Source of the DNA: Candidatus Aegiribacteria sp. MLS_C | Lineage (GTDB): Bacteria; Fermentibacterota; Fermentibacteria; Fermentibacterales; JCC-6 | Assembly: GCA_002030045.1 (NCBI GenBank) | Contig: LQBI01000004.1 | Coordinates: 23,915 to 87,914, forward strand | Reading direction: 5' to 3' | Length of the DNA stretch: 64,000 bases | In this document: one piece after another, positions 8,985-17,596 of the stretch | Layout of the letters: every line of letters begins with the position of its first letter | Numbering within the stretch: the stretch's first letter is position 1 | Notes under the pieces: model-generated | Seen by the model: the letters and a program-made list of their open reading frames with translations, nothing else | Database searches by the model: none | Told to the model about the DNA's origin: nothing | Made by a program: the position numbers and the translations under genes

Positions 8985-10432
8985 TTCTTCCTCGAATTCC
9001 TGAACAGGTAGCGGCGGAAAGTGGAGAACGCACGAAGTGTCCTCCTGGCCTCATCGGGGTCCCTGAGGCTTCGCCAGAACTTCCTCAGCAGGTACCGGGG
9101 CCTGAGGTAGAACCTTCTCCTCGCCCTGTCGCAGAAGTCCACAAGATCCTCGGATGAAAGGCTGTCAGTTCTGATGACGCAGTTGTGCAGCCCCTCTTCA
9201 GTCAGCCATTCCCTCCATCTGCAGGCCTTCAGGTTCCCCGATTCCAGGGCCTGCCTGTAGGCTTCCGTTCCGGGGTAGACCATCATGGGGTAGAACTGGA
9301 CTGTATCGGGATCGAGTTCCAGGGCGAACTCCAGCGTCTCCTCCATCGTCTCGGCGGTCTCACCCCGGGTGCCCACCATGAAACAGCCGTGCACCAGGAT
9401 ACCCGCTCTCCTCGCGTCACGCATGAACCTTCGTGAGTCTTCGGTTGTTATTCCCTTGTTCATGTTGCGAAGCATCAGATCGCTTCCGCTCTCGAATCCA
9501 ACGCAGACGGTCCTCAGTCCCGACGCGGCGCAGATCTCCAGGGTATCCCGGTCCACGTCGGCCCTCATGTTGCAGGTCCAGGAGATCCGGACTCCACTCT
9601 GCATGAAGGATGAAGCCAGGTCCCTGAGCCTGGTCCTGTCCGCCGATATGGTGTCGTCCTCGAAGAACACGGCGCGGACACGGGGCAGGTTTTCCTGGAC
9701 CCATAGTACTTCACCGGTCATGTCCTGCACGGAGCGTGTCCTGAACCTCTTTCCCTGAAGTGTCTGCGGGAAGACGCAGAAGGTGCAGCCGTGGGGGCAG
9801 CCCCTGCCTCCCATGATCATGACCTGGGGATGCAGGGCGTTGGGATTGTTGTAGGCTCCAATGTCCAGGTGTCGTGCGTAGACCGTGCTCACCCACGGCA
9901 GACCGTCCAGGTCCTCGACCTTTCCGGCCTCTCCGGTGTCTGTGAAGCCGTCACGGGGACCCCTCAGGCAGAGCCCGGGGACACCGGCAGGGTCGAGACC
10001 CTTCTCAATTGCTTCGGCAAGACCGAGGAGAGGCGTCTCGTACTCCCCGACTACCACTCCATGAAACCTTGATCCGAGTTCCAGTGTCTCTCTCGGCAGC
10101 GCTGATGGATGGGTGCCCACCAGCACCACCGTGGCACCGGTCCCGGCGCAGGCATCGGCGAAAGCCGCATCCGTCTCTATGGATGGAGTGGAGGTCTCCA
10201 CAACGACCAGACCCGCCCCGTGGTCCCTCACCCTGCGGATTGCCTCCCCGGGATCCATCCCGGAAGCCGGTGCGTCCACCAGGTCCACCTGGTGCCCCGC
10301 CTTTTCCAGCGCACCTGCGGCGTATGCAAGCCAGATGGGGTAGTAGAGGGTGCCGCTCTTTGTGACCGCCGGACTCCTCTGTCCCCTGCTGTAATGGGGC
10401 AGGAAGGGCGGGTTCACGGCTGATATCCTCAT
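8981..10432 (-). CDS. B12-binding-type radical SAM protein
   Basis: The ATG at 10432 (MRISAVNPPF) overlaps the stop of the GT9 gene and gives 483 aa; a longer upstream frame only shadows that gene. Residues ~1-180 form a cobalamin-binding-like domain (YPIWLAYAAGALEKAGHQVD; VETSTPSIETD). The radical SAM core follows with GCPHGCTFCVFP (C-x3-C-x2-C, ~210) for the [4Fe-4S] cluster, FFEDDTIS, CVGFESGSD and GCFMVGTRGET. Family members in polysaccharide operons include methyltransferases and unusual sugar- or lipid-modifying enzymes. The substrate here is not known; the context suggests a modification of the surface glycan or its carrier. Confidence 0.85.
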   Translation of the reverse strand: MRISAVNPPFLPHYSRGQRSPAVTKSGTLYYPIWLAYAAGALEKAGHQVDLVDAPASGMDPGEAIRRVRDHGAGLVVVETSTPSIETDAAFADACAGTGATVVLVGTHPSALPRETLELGSRFHGVVVGEYETPLLGLAEAIEKGLDPAGVPGLCLRGPRDGFTDTGEAGKVEDLDGLPWVSTVYARHLDIGAYNNPNALHPQVMIMGGRGCPHGCTFCVFPQTLQGKRFRTRSVQDMTGEVLWVQENLPRVRAVFFEDDTISADRTRLRDLASSFMQSGVRISWTCNMRADVDRDTLEICAASGLRTVCVGFESGSDLMLRNMNKGITTEDSRRFMRDARRAGILVHGCFMVGTRGETAETMEETLEFALELDPDTVQFYPMMVYPGTEAYRQALESGNLKACRWREWLTEEGLHNCVIRTDSLSSEDLVDFCDRARRRFYLRPRYLLRKFWRSLRDPDEARRTLRAFSTFRRYLFRNSRKN

Positions 10433-11478
10433 TGCTGTCTCTCCCTGCCGTTCTCCATCGCCAGCCTCATTCCCATCCAGACCTCCTCTATTTCGATCGA
10501 TTCCATACATAACGCACTGGCGTGACGGCATCCGGGAAAAAGACTGTTCGAATAGCACGGGGAGCAGTCCGCCCTGCCCCTGATCGGCACCACCAGTCCG
10601 GGAGGGTAGAGCGCATCGGGGTCCGAAGGACCGAACAGAACCACCGACGGCACTCCCCTCGCCGCAGCCAGGTGTGCCGTACCGCTGTCCGCACCCAGGA
10701 ATCCGCAGCACCTGTCGATTACGGCAGCGGTCTGTCCCCAGGTGGTCCTGCCGGTAAGGTCGAGCATCCTAACGCCTGCGGAAACTGCTGTCTGAGAAGC
10801 CGCGTCACCGTCGTCCGCACCGCCCAGCATCACGATGCTCATACCGGAACGCCCCAGTCTATCCGCGATGGCGGCGAACCGTTCCGGCGCCCATCGCTTC
10901 TGAAGAACGGTATCCCTGGGGTTGCGGCCTCCTCCCGGGGCAATTGCGAAAAGAGGACGGGGGAGAGCCAGCCTGTCCGCCCATTCCCTCTCCTCAGGTC
11001 TCACCGGGAAGAACGGTCTCCAGTCCTTCACCGCTACACCGGCCACGCGGGAATAGGCCAGTCCGGCCAGCTCCCCCGGTTTCATCGGGAACACTTCCTC
11101 CCATTTGCCGAGAGGGGTTTCTCCGCATGACGACAGGTGAGCCCCCGTCAGAAAACGTACCCACCGTCGCACTGCGGGAGAACCCTGAAAGACCAGCGCA
11201 CGGTCGATCCCTATTAAGCCGCTCCTGTTCCTCAGGCTCCATACTGCCAGGTCCAGAGTCTCGTTCATGCCCGACGGAGGAACCGGTGCGACGCGGACCC
11301 TCGAGATACCCGGCATACGCTCCCAGACGTCCGCGGCGGACGGACCGGTCAGAACCTCGAAGACCCCTCCACCCGAAACGAGTTCTCTCACCGCCGGAGT
11401 GCACATCAGCGCGTCCCCGAAGGCGTGGGTCTTTACAAGCAGAACCCTTCCCTCAGCCAGTCCCGGTCTCCTTACCAC
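10429..11478 (-). CDS. Glycosyltransferase family 9 (heptosyltransferase-like)
   Basis: The family N-terminus GRVLLVKTHAFGDALMCTPA lies just after a GTG at 11478, which overlaps the upstream gene by 26 nt. A longer frame to 11544 would add 22 Pro/Arg/Gly residues unlike the family, so 11478 is preferred (349 aa). C-terminal family features are IAPGGGRNPRDTVLQKRW (~185), MLGGADDGD, LTGRTTWGQTAAVIDRC and the donor-site GADSGTAHLAAARGVPSVVL (~265). CSPCYSN followed by a second CxxA..C is the usual end of this family. Relatives add heptose to LPS core. The enzyme should act at the inner face of the inner membrane. Confidence 0.88.
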   Translation of the reverse strand: MVRRPGLAEGRVLLVKTHAFGDALMCTPAVRELVSGGGVFEVLTGPSAADVWERMPGISRVRVAPVPPSGMNETLDLAVWSLRNRSGLIGIDRALVFQGSPAVRRWVRFLTGAHLSSCGETPLGKWEEVFPMKPGELAGLAYSRVAGVAVKDWRPFFPVRPEEREWADRLALPRPLFAIAPGGGRNPRDTVLQKRWAPERFAAIADRLGRSGMSIVMLGGADDGDAASQTAVSAGVRMLDLTGRTTWGQTAAVIDRCCGFLGADSGTAHLAAARGVPSVVLFGPSDPDALYPPGLVVPIRGRADCSPCYSNSLFPGCRHASALCMESIEIEEVWMGMRLAMENGRERQQ

Positions 11479-12952
11479 GGTCCGTCCGGTTCTCCCTCCA
11501 GGCCCTGTACCTCTCGGCGGAATACCGAAGACCCGTGAGGGCAAGTACTGCCATGGGAAAATCGATGGATACCCTGTGCGGTGTCCCTGAAGCCGTGAGG
11601 AGGTGCATCAGGCTGTAGCCAGCCACCGCCGTCGCCAGGTAGAACCCCTCGGGTCCTCGGTGCAGAGCGCATCTCCAGGCCCCTCCCCATAGGAAGAAGA
11701 GCACCCAGAACAGCGCCGCCAGCCCCGCCAGGGTGTAGAGTGGAGAGAATGTGTTGAGGGGGAAGGGTTTGAACATCTCGATGAACCTCAGGGATATCAG
11801 TCTCAGTGTGAGCACGGGATTGGCCAGCATGAACTCGATGTTCCTCCTGTACAGGATGCTGTCCCTTACCCATTCCGGCTCGTCCCTGAACTCAGGGAAC
11901 TCCACCAGTTCCGGACGGTTCAGCCGCCCGGTGTACTCCTCCCTTATTCCGCTGTAGAGCATCAGGGCACCCTGCGCCTCCCCCTCGAAGTGCTCCGTGA
12001 ATATCCTCCCGTTGTACTCCCACAGATTCACCCCTCCCTGGGACGGCAGTATCATGAAGGAACCCGTTATGCCCAGGTTCCTGATACCCCAGGGCAGCAT
12101 CAGCACGGCGAACGTGCACAGCATGACCAGTCCGGAGAGGAATCCTCTCGCTGACACCGTTCCTCCGGAAGCGGAGGTATCCCTGCCTCCCGGAAGCACT
12201 CTCCTGACCAGAGGCAGGAAAGCGAGCAGTACAGCGGACCATGCCATCACCGGCAGGGCCGCCGGCCTTACGTAGAAGGCGCCGGCCCAGACGCAGCCCG
12301 CAAGGATTGACGTCGAAACCCGGTTCCGGGATTCGGGAACGGTCTCCAGGAGCTTCAGGGACATCAGAATCCCCAGCAGGAAGAGAAGGGTGAATATGCC
12401 CTGGGTGGCGGGCACCGCCTCGTAGAACAGCTGGAACGGGTCGAGGGCGAAGAAAAGGCCGGCCAGTAGAAGGTATCCCCCGGAGAGGAAGCGGCGTGCG
12501 ATCAGCAACCCTATGTAGACCGTCGCCAGCCCCAGCAGAAGCTGTACTCCGCTTACGGCCAGGTAGTTCTCCATGCCGAACACGCTGAAAACACCGGCCA
12601 TGAACAGAGCGTAGCCGGGAACGAGGAAGACTGTGGGTCTTCCGGGCCTCATGGCGCCGTAGAAACCATCCACCCGCCTGTAGAACTCGAAGGTCCTCCT
12701 GAAGAGCAGTGGTGCCTGTTCCTCCCTCTCGGGATGCAGCATGCTCCCGGAGAGCATGAAGCCGTTGCCGTTCATGATGTTCACTGCCAGGTCCGCCTGG
12801 GTCCTCCCCTCACCTATGGGAAAGACACCCCTGAATGCGGCTGCGAACACAATGATCCGCGCAAGCAGTGCCAGCAGCAGTATCCTCCGGATCAGCGGAC
12901 CACGGAAAGGGTCCCGGAAATCCGGAAGGGACCTCAGTGCGCCCGAAGCCAT
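11453..12952 (-). CDS. GT39-like multi-spanning membrane protein
   Basis: This ~499-aa protein has about eleven hydrophobic segments and resembles ArnT/PMT-type (GT39/GT-C) transferases, which use polyprenyl-linked sugars on the periplasmic side. An early loop reads ADLAVNIMNGNGFM, then PGRPTVFLVPGYALFMAG. A later loop ILPSQGGVNLWEYNGRI has the P-x-x-G-x-x-NLW-x-x-N pattern that also occurs in the paralogue at 13653-14984. I take the ATG at 12952; a TTG at 12964 is possible. The gene overlaps the YdjC-like gene by 19 nt. The acceptor is unknown. Confidence 0.8.
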   Translation of the reverse strand: MASGALRSLPDFRDPFRGPLIRRILLLALLARIIVFAAAFRGVFPIGEGRTQADLAVNIMNGNGFMLSGSMLHPEREEQAPLLFRRTFEFYRRVDGFYGAMRPGRPTVFLVPGYALFMAGVFSVFGMENYLAVSGVQLLLGLATVYIGLLIARRFLSGGYLLLAGLFFALDPFQLFYEAVPATQGIFTLLFLLGILMSLKLLETVPESRNRVSTSILAGCVWAGAFYVRPAALPVMAWSAVLLAFLPLVRRVLPGGRDTSASGGTVSARGFLSGLVMLCTFAVLMLPWGIRNLGITGSFMILPSQGGVNLWEYNGRIFTEHFEGEAQGALMLYSGIREEYTGRLNRPELVEFPEFRDEPEWVRDSILYRRNIEFMLANPVLTLRLISLRFIEMFKPFPLNTFSPLYTLAGLAALFWVLFFLWGGAWRCALHRGPEGFYLATAVAGYSLMHLLTASGTPHRVSIDFPMAVLALTGLRYSAERYRAWRENRTDRGKETGTG

Positions 12953-13671
12953 CTTCCGAACCAATCCGAGAGCATCATTTCAAGTTCCTCCGGCTGATAG
13001 AGCGACCATTCCGGAACCGTCGAGGGATGCATCACCAGCTCGGCGGTGCCCTCCCCCGAGATGCGTTCCTCGAGTCCCTCGAGATATACCCTGTCCACGC
13101 TTCCTGATACAGTGAATCCAAGCATGGCGTCGGGAGTCGCTATTCCCGCAGCTTCGGCCATTCGGGCCAGTTTCCTTCCCAATCTGTCCAGCACCATAGC
13201 CTCCATGCTCCCGCGCCTGTCCGGAAGGATCGCCGCCCGCACGGACGATATGCCGTACTCACTCGCCAGTTCCAGTATCACCTGCCTCAGTCCGGGCGAA
13301 TGGTGCAGATGCCGGTGGCTGTCCAGCCTTGTGACCATTATTCCCAGGGACAGCACCCTCTCGACCTGCATGCTCCACTCGCGGCGGACATCCCCGGCCA
13401 GCGATGCTCCCCTCAGGAACCACCAGGAATGGGAGGAGGGAAACCCTTCCCGTGAGAGGAAGGGGGGCTCCACGCAGTTAAGATGGACGGAGACCGCGGC
13501 ATCCGACCCGGAAGCTATCTCAGCCGCCTCCTCGACCCTGCTTCCGGTGGCCAGAATGCTGAGACAGTTGACCATGCCTGCCTCAATGAGGCGGGAGGCC
13601 GCCTCGTTCACGGAGGGGGAAATACCTACGTCGTCCAGGGTCACGGATACCTTCAAACGGTTTTCTCCCAT
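12934..13671 (-). CDS. YdjC/ChbG-type carbohydrate deacetylase
   Basis: From the ATG at 13671 (MGENRLKVSVTLDD) the product is 245 aa; the longer upstream frame only shadows the preceding gene. Metal-site residues of the ChbG/YdjC family are visible: the VTLDDVGIS pair of aspartates (~10-14), VSVHLNCVE with its His (~62) and LDSHRHLHHSPGLRQ (~120), with ELVMHPS near the C-terminus. Family members deacetylate N-acetyl groups on chito- or other amino-sugar oligosaccharides. Between two GT39-like genes, a likely role is to deacetylate a glycan building block so that it can be modified (inference). Confidence 0.85.
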   Translation of the reverse strand: MGENRLKVSVTLDDVGISPSVNEAASRLIEAGMVNCLSILATGSRVEEAAEIASGSDAAVSVHLNCVEPPFLSREGFPSSHSWWFLRGASLAGDVRREWSMQVERVLSLGIMVTRLDSHRHLHHSPGLRQVILELASEYGISSVRAAILPDRRGSMEAMVLDRLGRKLARMAEAAGIATPDAMLGFTVSGSVDRVYLEGLEERISGEGTAELVMHPSTVPEWSLYQPEELEMMLSDWFGRWLRAH

Positions 13672-14984
13672 CCTGCCCTGCGGCCTGCGAAAAGTGCGGT
13701 AAGTACGATGGGAACCATGTCCACCGGAAGCCTGTAACGGACTCCCCCGTGGGCCAGCGAGTGAAGCGCCAGGTAAAGAAGGAAGGTGGCGCAGAGCAGC
13801 AGCACATGCGGGTCCTTCCTTCTCCTGAAGGCCTCCAGGACCCCGATGAGCAGCATGGGCGTGTATATGATCAGCCCGGCCGCGGAAGCGGCCGGATGGT
13901 CTATGGTGCCTCCTATCGGCGACAGGAAACCTGCGGCTCTGGTGAGGGTTAGATAGCCTACAAGTACCGGATTCGCCGTCAGAAAGGAGACTGCCCTGTC
14001 CATCAGCAGCCGGCTCCTCTCCAGTTCGGTGTCCAGCCCCTCCATTTCCGGGTACGCCAGCAGTTCCCTCCTTGATATCCCGGATTCCACGGCATCGGGC
14101 AGGTGGATGCCTTCCATGGCCAGTATCTCCGGGTTGTTGCGCATCCACAGGTTAAGCACACCCTTGGTGGGCATGAGTACGGGACTCCCGAGCCGGACCT
14201 GGTTGCGGACTACCCAGGGCATGCAGCAGAGTATGAAACCGGTCGCCACCATCAGTGCCTGCTTCCATCTCCTCCTGAGAATCAGCCATAACATCTGCAC
14301 TGGCAGAAGGAAGAACGCGGTGCTCCTCACCAGGAACAGAAAACCGGTGGATACGCCGGCGGCTGCGGACCTCCATAACCGTGCCGGGGCATCCCCCTGC
14401 ATGCGCCTCGCTCCTCCACCGGAGGATTCCACTGTCAGCAGCAGAACGAGCGGGAGCATCGATACGTGAACCGTTTCCGTCATTGCATATGCGCCATAGT
14501 AGATGTAATACGGGTAGAGTGACCATATCAGGGCGGCCAGAAGACCCTGCCTGGAACCCCACAGGACCGTGACCATCCTCATGAGCGCCAGGGCTCCGAT
14601 CAGGGCGAAGATGCAGTTGAGCAGGAAGACGCTCCCCGCGAAAGGTCCGGCAACAGTCACCGCGAGGGCCAGGAGAAGCGGGTATCCCGGTTCCATCGAG
14701 GCGGTGGGGGTTTCCACCGGTACCATGCCGAACATGTAATCCGGATCGGAACTCCAGGAATCACGCAGAGGATTCTCCCCGGCCATCATGTGCCTGAGCA
14801 GCCCCTGTTCCCTGCTGTACGACAGCCCCCGACCCTCCAGTATCCCGCCGGCGGCCTCGATGTAGATGCCCTGGTCCCTGGTGGGCTCCGGAAGCCTGCC
14901 TCCCAGGAACGAGAACCAGGCCATCCTCGGCAGGATCACCGCGAGGACCAGTACCGCGTACCTGTGCCTCGAAAAAAGGTTCAT
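13653..14984 (-). CDS. GT39-like multi-spanning membrane protein (second copy)
   Basis: The ATG at 14984 overlaps the stop of the Wzt-like gene (ATGA) and gives 443 aa starting MNLFSRHRYAVLVLAVILPR. It has about ten hydrophobic segments. The first periplasmic loop carries TRDQGIYIEAAGGILEGRG, with acidic residues in the position of the catalytic Asp of GT-C transferases, and a later loop reads LMPTKGVLNLWMRNNPEIL. That loop matches the one in the neighbouring 499-aa protein, so the two are paralogues flanking the deacetylase gene. It probably moves a sugar from a lipid carrier onto the nascent glycan in the periplasm. Confidence 0.8.
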   Translation of the reverse strand: MNLFSRHRYAVLVLAVILPRMAWFSFLGGRLPEPTRDQGIYIEAAGGILEGRGLSYSREQGLLRHMMAGENPLRDSWSSDPDYMFGMVPVETPTASMEPGYPLLLALAVTVAGPFAGSVFLLNCIFALIGALALMRMVTVLWGSRQGLLAALIWSLYPYYIYYGAYAMTETVHVSMLPLVLLLTVESSGGGARRMQGDAPARLWRSAAAGVSTGFLFLVRSTAFFLLPVQMLWLILRRRWKQALMVATGFILCCMPWVVRNQVRLGSPVLMPTKGVLNLWMRNNPEILAMEGIHLPDAVESGISRRELLAYPEMEGLDTELERSRLLMDRAVSFLTANPVLVGYLTLTRAAGFLSPIGGTIDHPAASAAGLIIYTPMLLIGVLEAFRRRKDPHVLLLCATFLLYLALHSLAHGGVRYRLPVDMVPIVLTALFAGRRAGWEKTV

Positions 14985-16177
14985 TCCTGCTTCCAGACAG
15001 CTTCCGCCAGCCGCAGCGGAGGATCCCGCCTCTCCTCCAGGAGGGTGACGGGATAGAAGAAGTCCTGCCAGTGGTAGTCCCTGGAAGCCCTGGGATCCGT
15101 CAGGGCGATCCCGAGGAGGTAGGACCCCGGCTCCTCCACTTCGAGCTGGATTCGTATCGATGTCCTGCTGGACCCGTCCACGGTGAGCAATGGCTGGTTC
15201 ATCTCCAGGTTGTTGGTCCCGATGATCTTCTCGCCATCGCTTCTGTGGAGGGAGAAACCGAACACTATTCCATCGACGGGACCGGGCATGCGGCTCTTCA
15301 CAAGAGCGTCGACGACAAGTACCTCTCCCTTCCTGAATGTCCTTGCCGGTGTGCCGCTGCCGTTCCTGATGGTCACGGAATCGAACCACACCTCCCTGCT
15401 GCCCCATTCCCTGGGTGAGGAATCCTGACCGGAATGCCTCCTCTGCGAGTTCTCAAGGTATCCCGAGAGCACTTCCCCGGGTTCTCCGTCCCTCACTATC
15501 CTGCCCTCGCCCAGCCATACTACCCGCCTGCACAGCCTGGAAACTGCCTTCATGTCGTGAGAGACGAAGATGATGGTCCTTCCCCTTTCCCTGAAGTCCC
15601 AGATCCGGCGGTAGCACTTTTCCTGGAATGCGGCGTCCCCGACTGCCAGCACCTCGTCTATCAGGAGAATATCGGGGTCCACTGCCGTGGCCAGACTGAA
15701 ACCGAGCCTCATGAACATGCCGTTGGAGTAGTACTTGACGGGAGTGTCCATGAACCTGGTGAGCTGTGCGAACTCGGCTATTCCGGGCACCAGCTCCATC
15801 ATCTCCGACCTGCCGAGTCCGAGGAGGGCGCCGTTCAGCATCAGGTTCTCCTCGCCCGTCAGGTCGGGGTGGAAGCCCACGCCCAGGTCGAGAAGCGAGG
15901 CTATCCTGCCGCAGGAGGAGGCGGTCCCGGAAGTCGGACGATATATGCCGGCCAGTATCTTCAGCACGGTGGACTTGCCCGCTCCGTTGGGGCCCACCAG
16001 ACCCACCGATTCACCGGGTCCGACGTGGAGGGTCACTCCGTCGAGGGCCCTGAAGTGTTCGGTGGTCGTCCTCCTGTTGAAGAGGTTCATCATGGTCTCA
16101 CGCATTGTGACGGCCCTGTCGTGGTAGAGCCTGTAGTCCAGGGTCACCCCGTCCATCCTTACAGCCCCCGGAACCAC
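14981..16177 (-). CDS. wzt: O-antigen/teichoic-acid ABC exporter ATPase, Wzt-like
   Basis: This 398-aa ATPase is of the TagH/Wzt class. Walker A GLVGPNGAGKST is at ~57, then the Q-loop region LLDLGVGFHPDLTGEENL, the class-specific signature YSNGMFMRLGFSLA (~150), Walker B ILLIDEVLAVGD (~170) and the switch FVSHDM. Residues ~260-398 are a beta-rich C-terminal domain corresponding to the Wzt carbohydrate-recognition domain that reads the end of the glycan. With the permease 1 nt upstream it exports the lipid-linked polysaccharide. The frame opens with GTG at 16177; an ATG at 16156 with GGGGG upstream is an alternative start. Confidence 0.92.
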   Translation of the reverse strand: MVPGAVRMDGVTLDYRLYHDRAVTMRETMMNLFNRRTTTEHFRALDGVTLHVGPGESVGLVGPNGAGKSTVLKILAGIYRPTSGTASSCGRIASLLDLGVGFHPDLTGEENLMLNGALLGLGRSEMMELVPGIAEFAQLTRFMDTPVKYYSNGMFMRLGFSLATAVDPDILLIDEVLAVGDAAFQEKCYRRIWDFRERGRTIIFVSHDMKAVSRLCRRVVWLGEGRIVRDGEPGEVLSGYLENSQRRHSGQDSSPREWGSREVWFDSVTIRNGSGTPARTFRKGEVLVVDALVKSRMPGPVDGIVFGFSLHRSDGEKIIGTNNLEMNQPLLTVDGSSRTSIRIQLEVEEPGSYLLGIALTDPRASRDYHWQDFFYPVTLLEERRDPPLRLAEAVWKQE

Positions 16178-16178
16178 C

Positions 16179-16973
16179 TCAGAGCTCCTTCACGACCACA
16201 GGTTCCGCCTTCCTGAATACAAGGACTCCGATCCCCAGTAGCAGGACCGACCAGGAACACAGGGAGATCCAGCACCAGGCGGGGGGCCAGGCGCCCGCGT
16301 ACAGGACAGAGTGCATGATCTCCATGAGGCCCGCCACCGGGTTGAACTTGAGGACGGTAAGCAGGGTACCGGATCCTACGATGTCAACGCCTATGGAATC
16401 CAGCGGATATATGATGGGCGAAGAATAGAACCAGGCCAGCAGAAGCACCTCTATGAACTGTTTCACGTCCCTGTAGAAGACGTTGCCCACTGAAAGCATC
16501 ATTCCCAGCCCGGTGGTCATCAGTGCGAAGATGAGCAGGGCGGGCAGGGCGAGCACCAGGGAGAACCCCGGATAGTGTCCGAAGATGATGAGCACCACCT
16601 CCAGAACGGCCATCGCAAGAAAGAGGTGCACCAGGTTGGCCACGACCTCGGCGGCCGGGAGTGTCATCCTCGGGAAGTATATGCTCCTTATCAGTCTCTG
16701 GTTGTCCAGCAGTGTCCCGGTGGATGCGCTGAGCGAGGACGCGAAGAAGTTCCAGGGCAGCAGACCGGTGAGCAGGAACAGGGAGAAGTGAGGTATGGCG
16801 CCTCCGAACCTCAGTATCCTGGTGAATGCGAAGTAGTACACTATCATGCTGAAGAGCGGCTTCAGGAGGAACCAGGCGAAACCTAGCGCGGAACGCTTGT
16901 ACCTCACCTTGAGGTCCTTGGTGACCAGGCTCTCCATCAGGAGAACTATTCCGGCCTTCCGCCCATCACCCAC
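16179..16973 (-). CDS. wzm: Polysaccharide ABC-2 exporter permease, Wzm-like
   Basis: The product has six hydrophobic segments and the family entry LVTKDLKVRYKRSALGFAW, followed by LTGLLPWNFFASSLS and NVFYRDVKQFIEVLLLAWFYSSPIIYP split by helix boundaries. All are hallmarks of TagG/Wzm ABC-2 permeases. A longer frame reaches 17012, but the GTG at 16973 overlaps the plsY stop by 8 nt and places the family start at a normal distance, so I use it (264 aa). It pairs with the Wzt-like ATPase to flip the polymer across the inner membrane. Confidence 0.9.
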   Translation of the reverse strand: MGDGRKAGIVLLMESLVTKDLKVRYKRSALGFAWFLLKPLFSMIVYYFAFTRILRFGGAIPHFSLFLLTGLLPWNFFASSLSASTGTLLDNQRLIRSIYFPRMTLPAAEVVANLVHLFLAMAVLEVVLIIFGHYPGFSLVLALPALLIFALMTTGLGMMLSVGNVFYRDVKQFIEVLLLAWFYSSPIIYPLDSIGVDIVGSGTLLTVLKFNPVAGLMEIMHSVLYAGAWPPAWCWISLCSWSVLLLGIGVLVFRKAEPVVVKEL

Positions 16974-17595
16974 TTCCGCCGCCTCCCGTGCTGAACCGGT
17001 TCTCCCTGCCATGAAGCAGCTTCACCATGTTGGACTTGTGCCTAACCAGTATGAGGGCGGCGACGACGCAGATGATGATCCTCACCGGGGTCGATTCCGG
17101 TTCCAGTATGAATACCGAGGGGACCATCGCCACCGCCGCGGATATGGATCCCAGAGACACGTACCGGGTTAACAGAAGGACCAGGGTGAAAACCGCTATA
17201 CCGGCCAGGATAGTGAACGGTGACAGTATCACCAGGGCCCCCATCGTCGTGGCGACGCCCTTTCCGCCCCTGAACCCCAGCCAGGGGCTGTAAACATGTC
17301 CCAGGACTGCACATATGGCGGTAGCCGACGCCGTCCATTCGCCAGCGGGCGGAGCAAGGCCGAGTATGCCCTCCGAGGCTGCCAGCACGGGAACCGCCCC
17401 CTTGAGGACGTCGAGAAGCAGCCCGAAGAGACCGGCCTTCCTGCTGCCGCAGACCCTGAAGAGGTTCGTTGCACCCACGTTGCCGGAGCCGGAACTGCGT
17501 ATGTCTACACCGTTCAGCCTGCCTATGATGTAGGACCAGGGAATCGACCCCATCAGGAAACCGGCTGCCGGATACGCGACATCGTAGACCGTCAT
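16966..17595 (-). CDS. plsY: Acyl-phosphate:glycerol-3-phosphate acyltransferase PlsY
   Basis: The 209-aa polytopic protein shows the three PlsY motifs: GSIPWSYIIGR with SGSGNVGATNLFR (~35-47), GHVYSPWLGFRGGKGVATT (~98) and the late RHKSNMVKLLHGRENRF (~185). It acylates glycerol-3-phosphate from acyl-phosphate at the inner membrane, the first step of phospholipid synthesis. The C-terminus ends in a Ser/Gly tail (STGGGGSG) that overlaps the next gene. It begins 1 nt after the der stop codon, so two housekeeping genes head the polysaccharide operon. Confidence 0.95.
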   Translation of the reverse strand: MTVYDVAYPAAGFLMGSIPWSYIIGRLNGVDIRSSGSGNVGATNLFRVCGSRKAGLFGLLLDVLKGAVPVLAASEGILGLAPPAGEWTASATAICAVLGHVYSPWLGFRGGKGVATTMGALVILSPFTILAGIAVFTLVLLLTRYVSLGSISAAVAMVPSVFILEPESTPVRIIICVVAALILVRHKSNMVKLLHGRENRFSTGGGGSG

Positions 17596-17596
17596 G

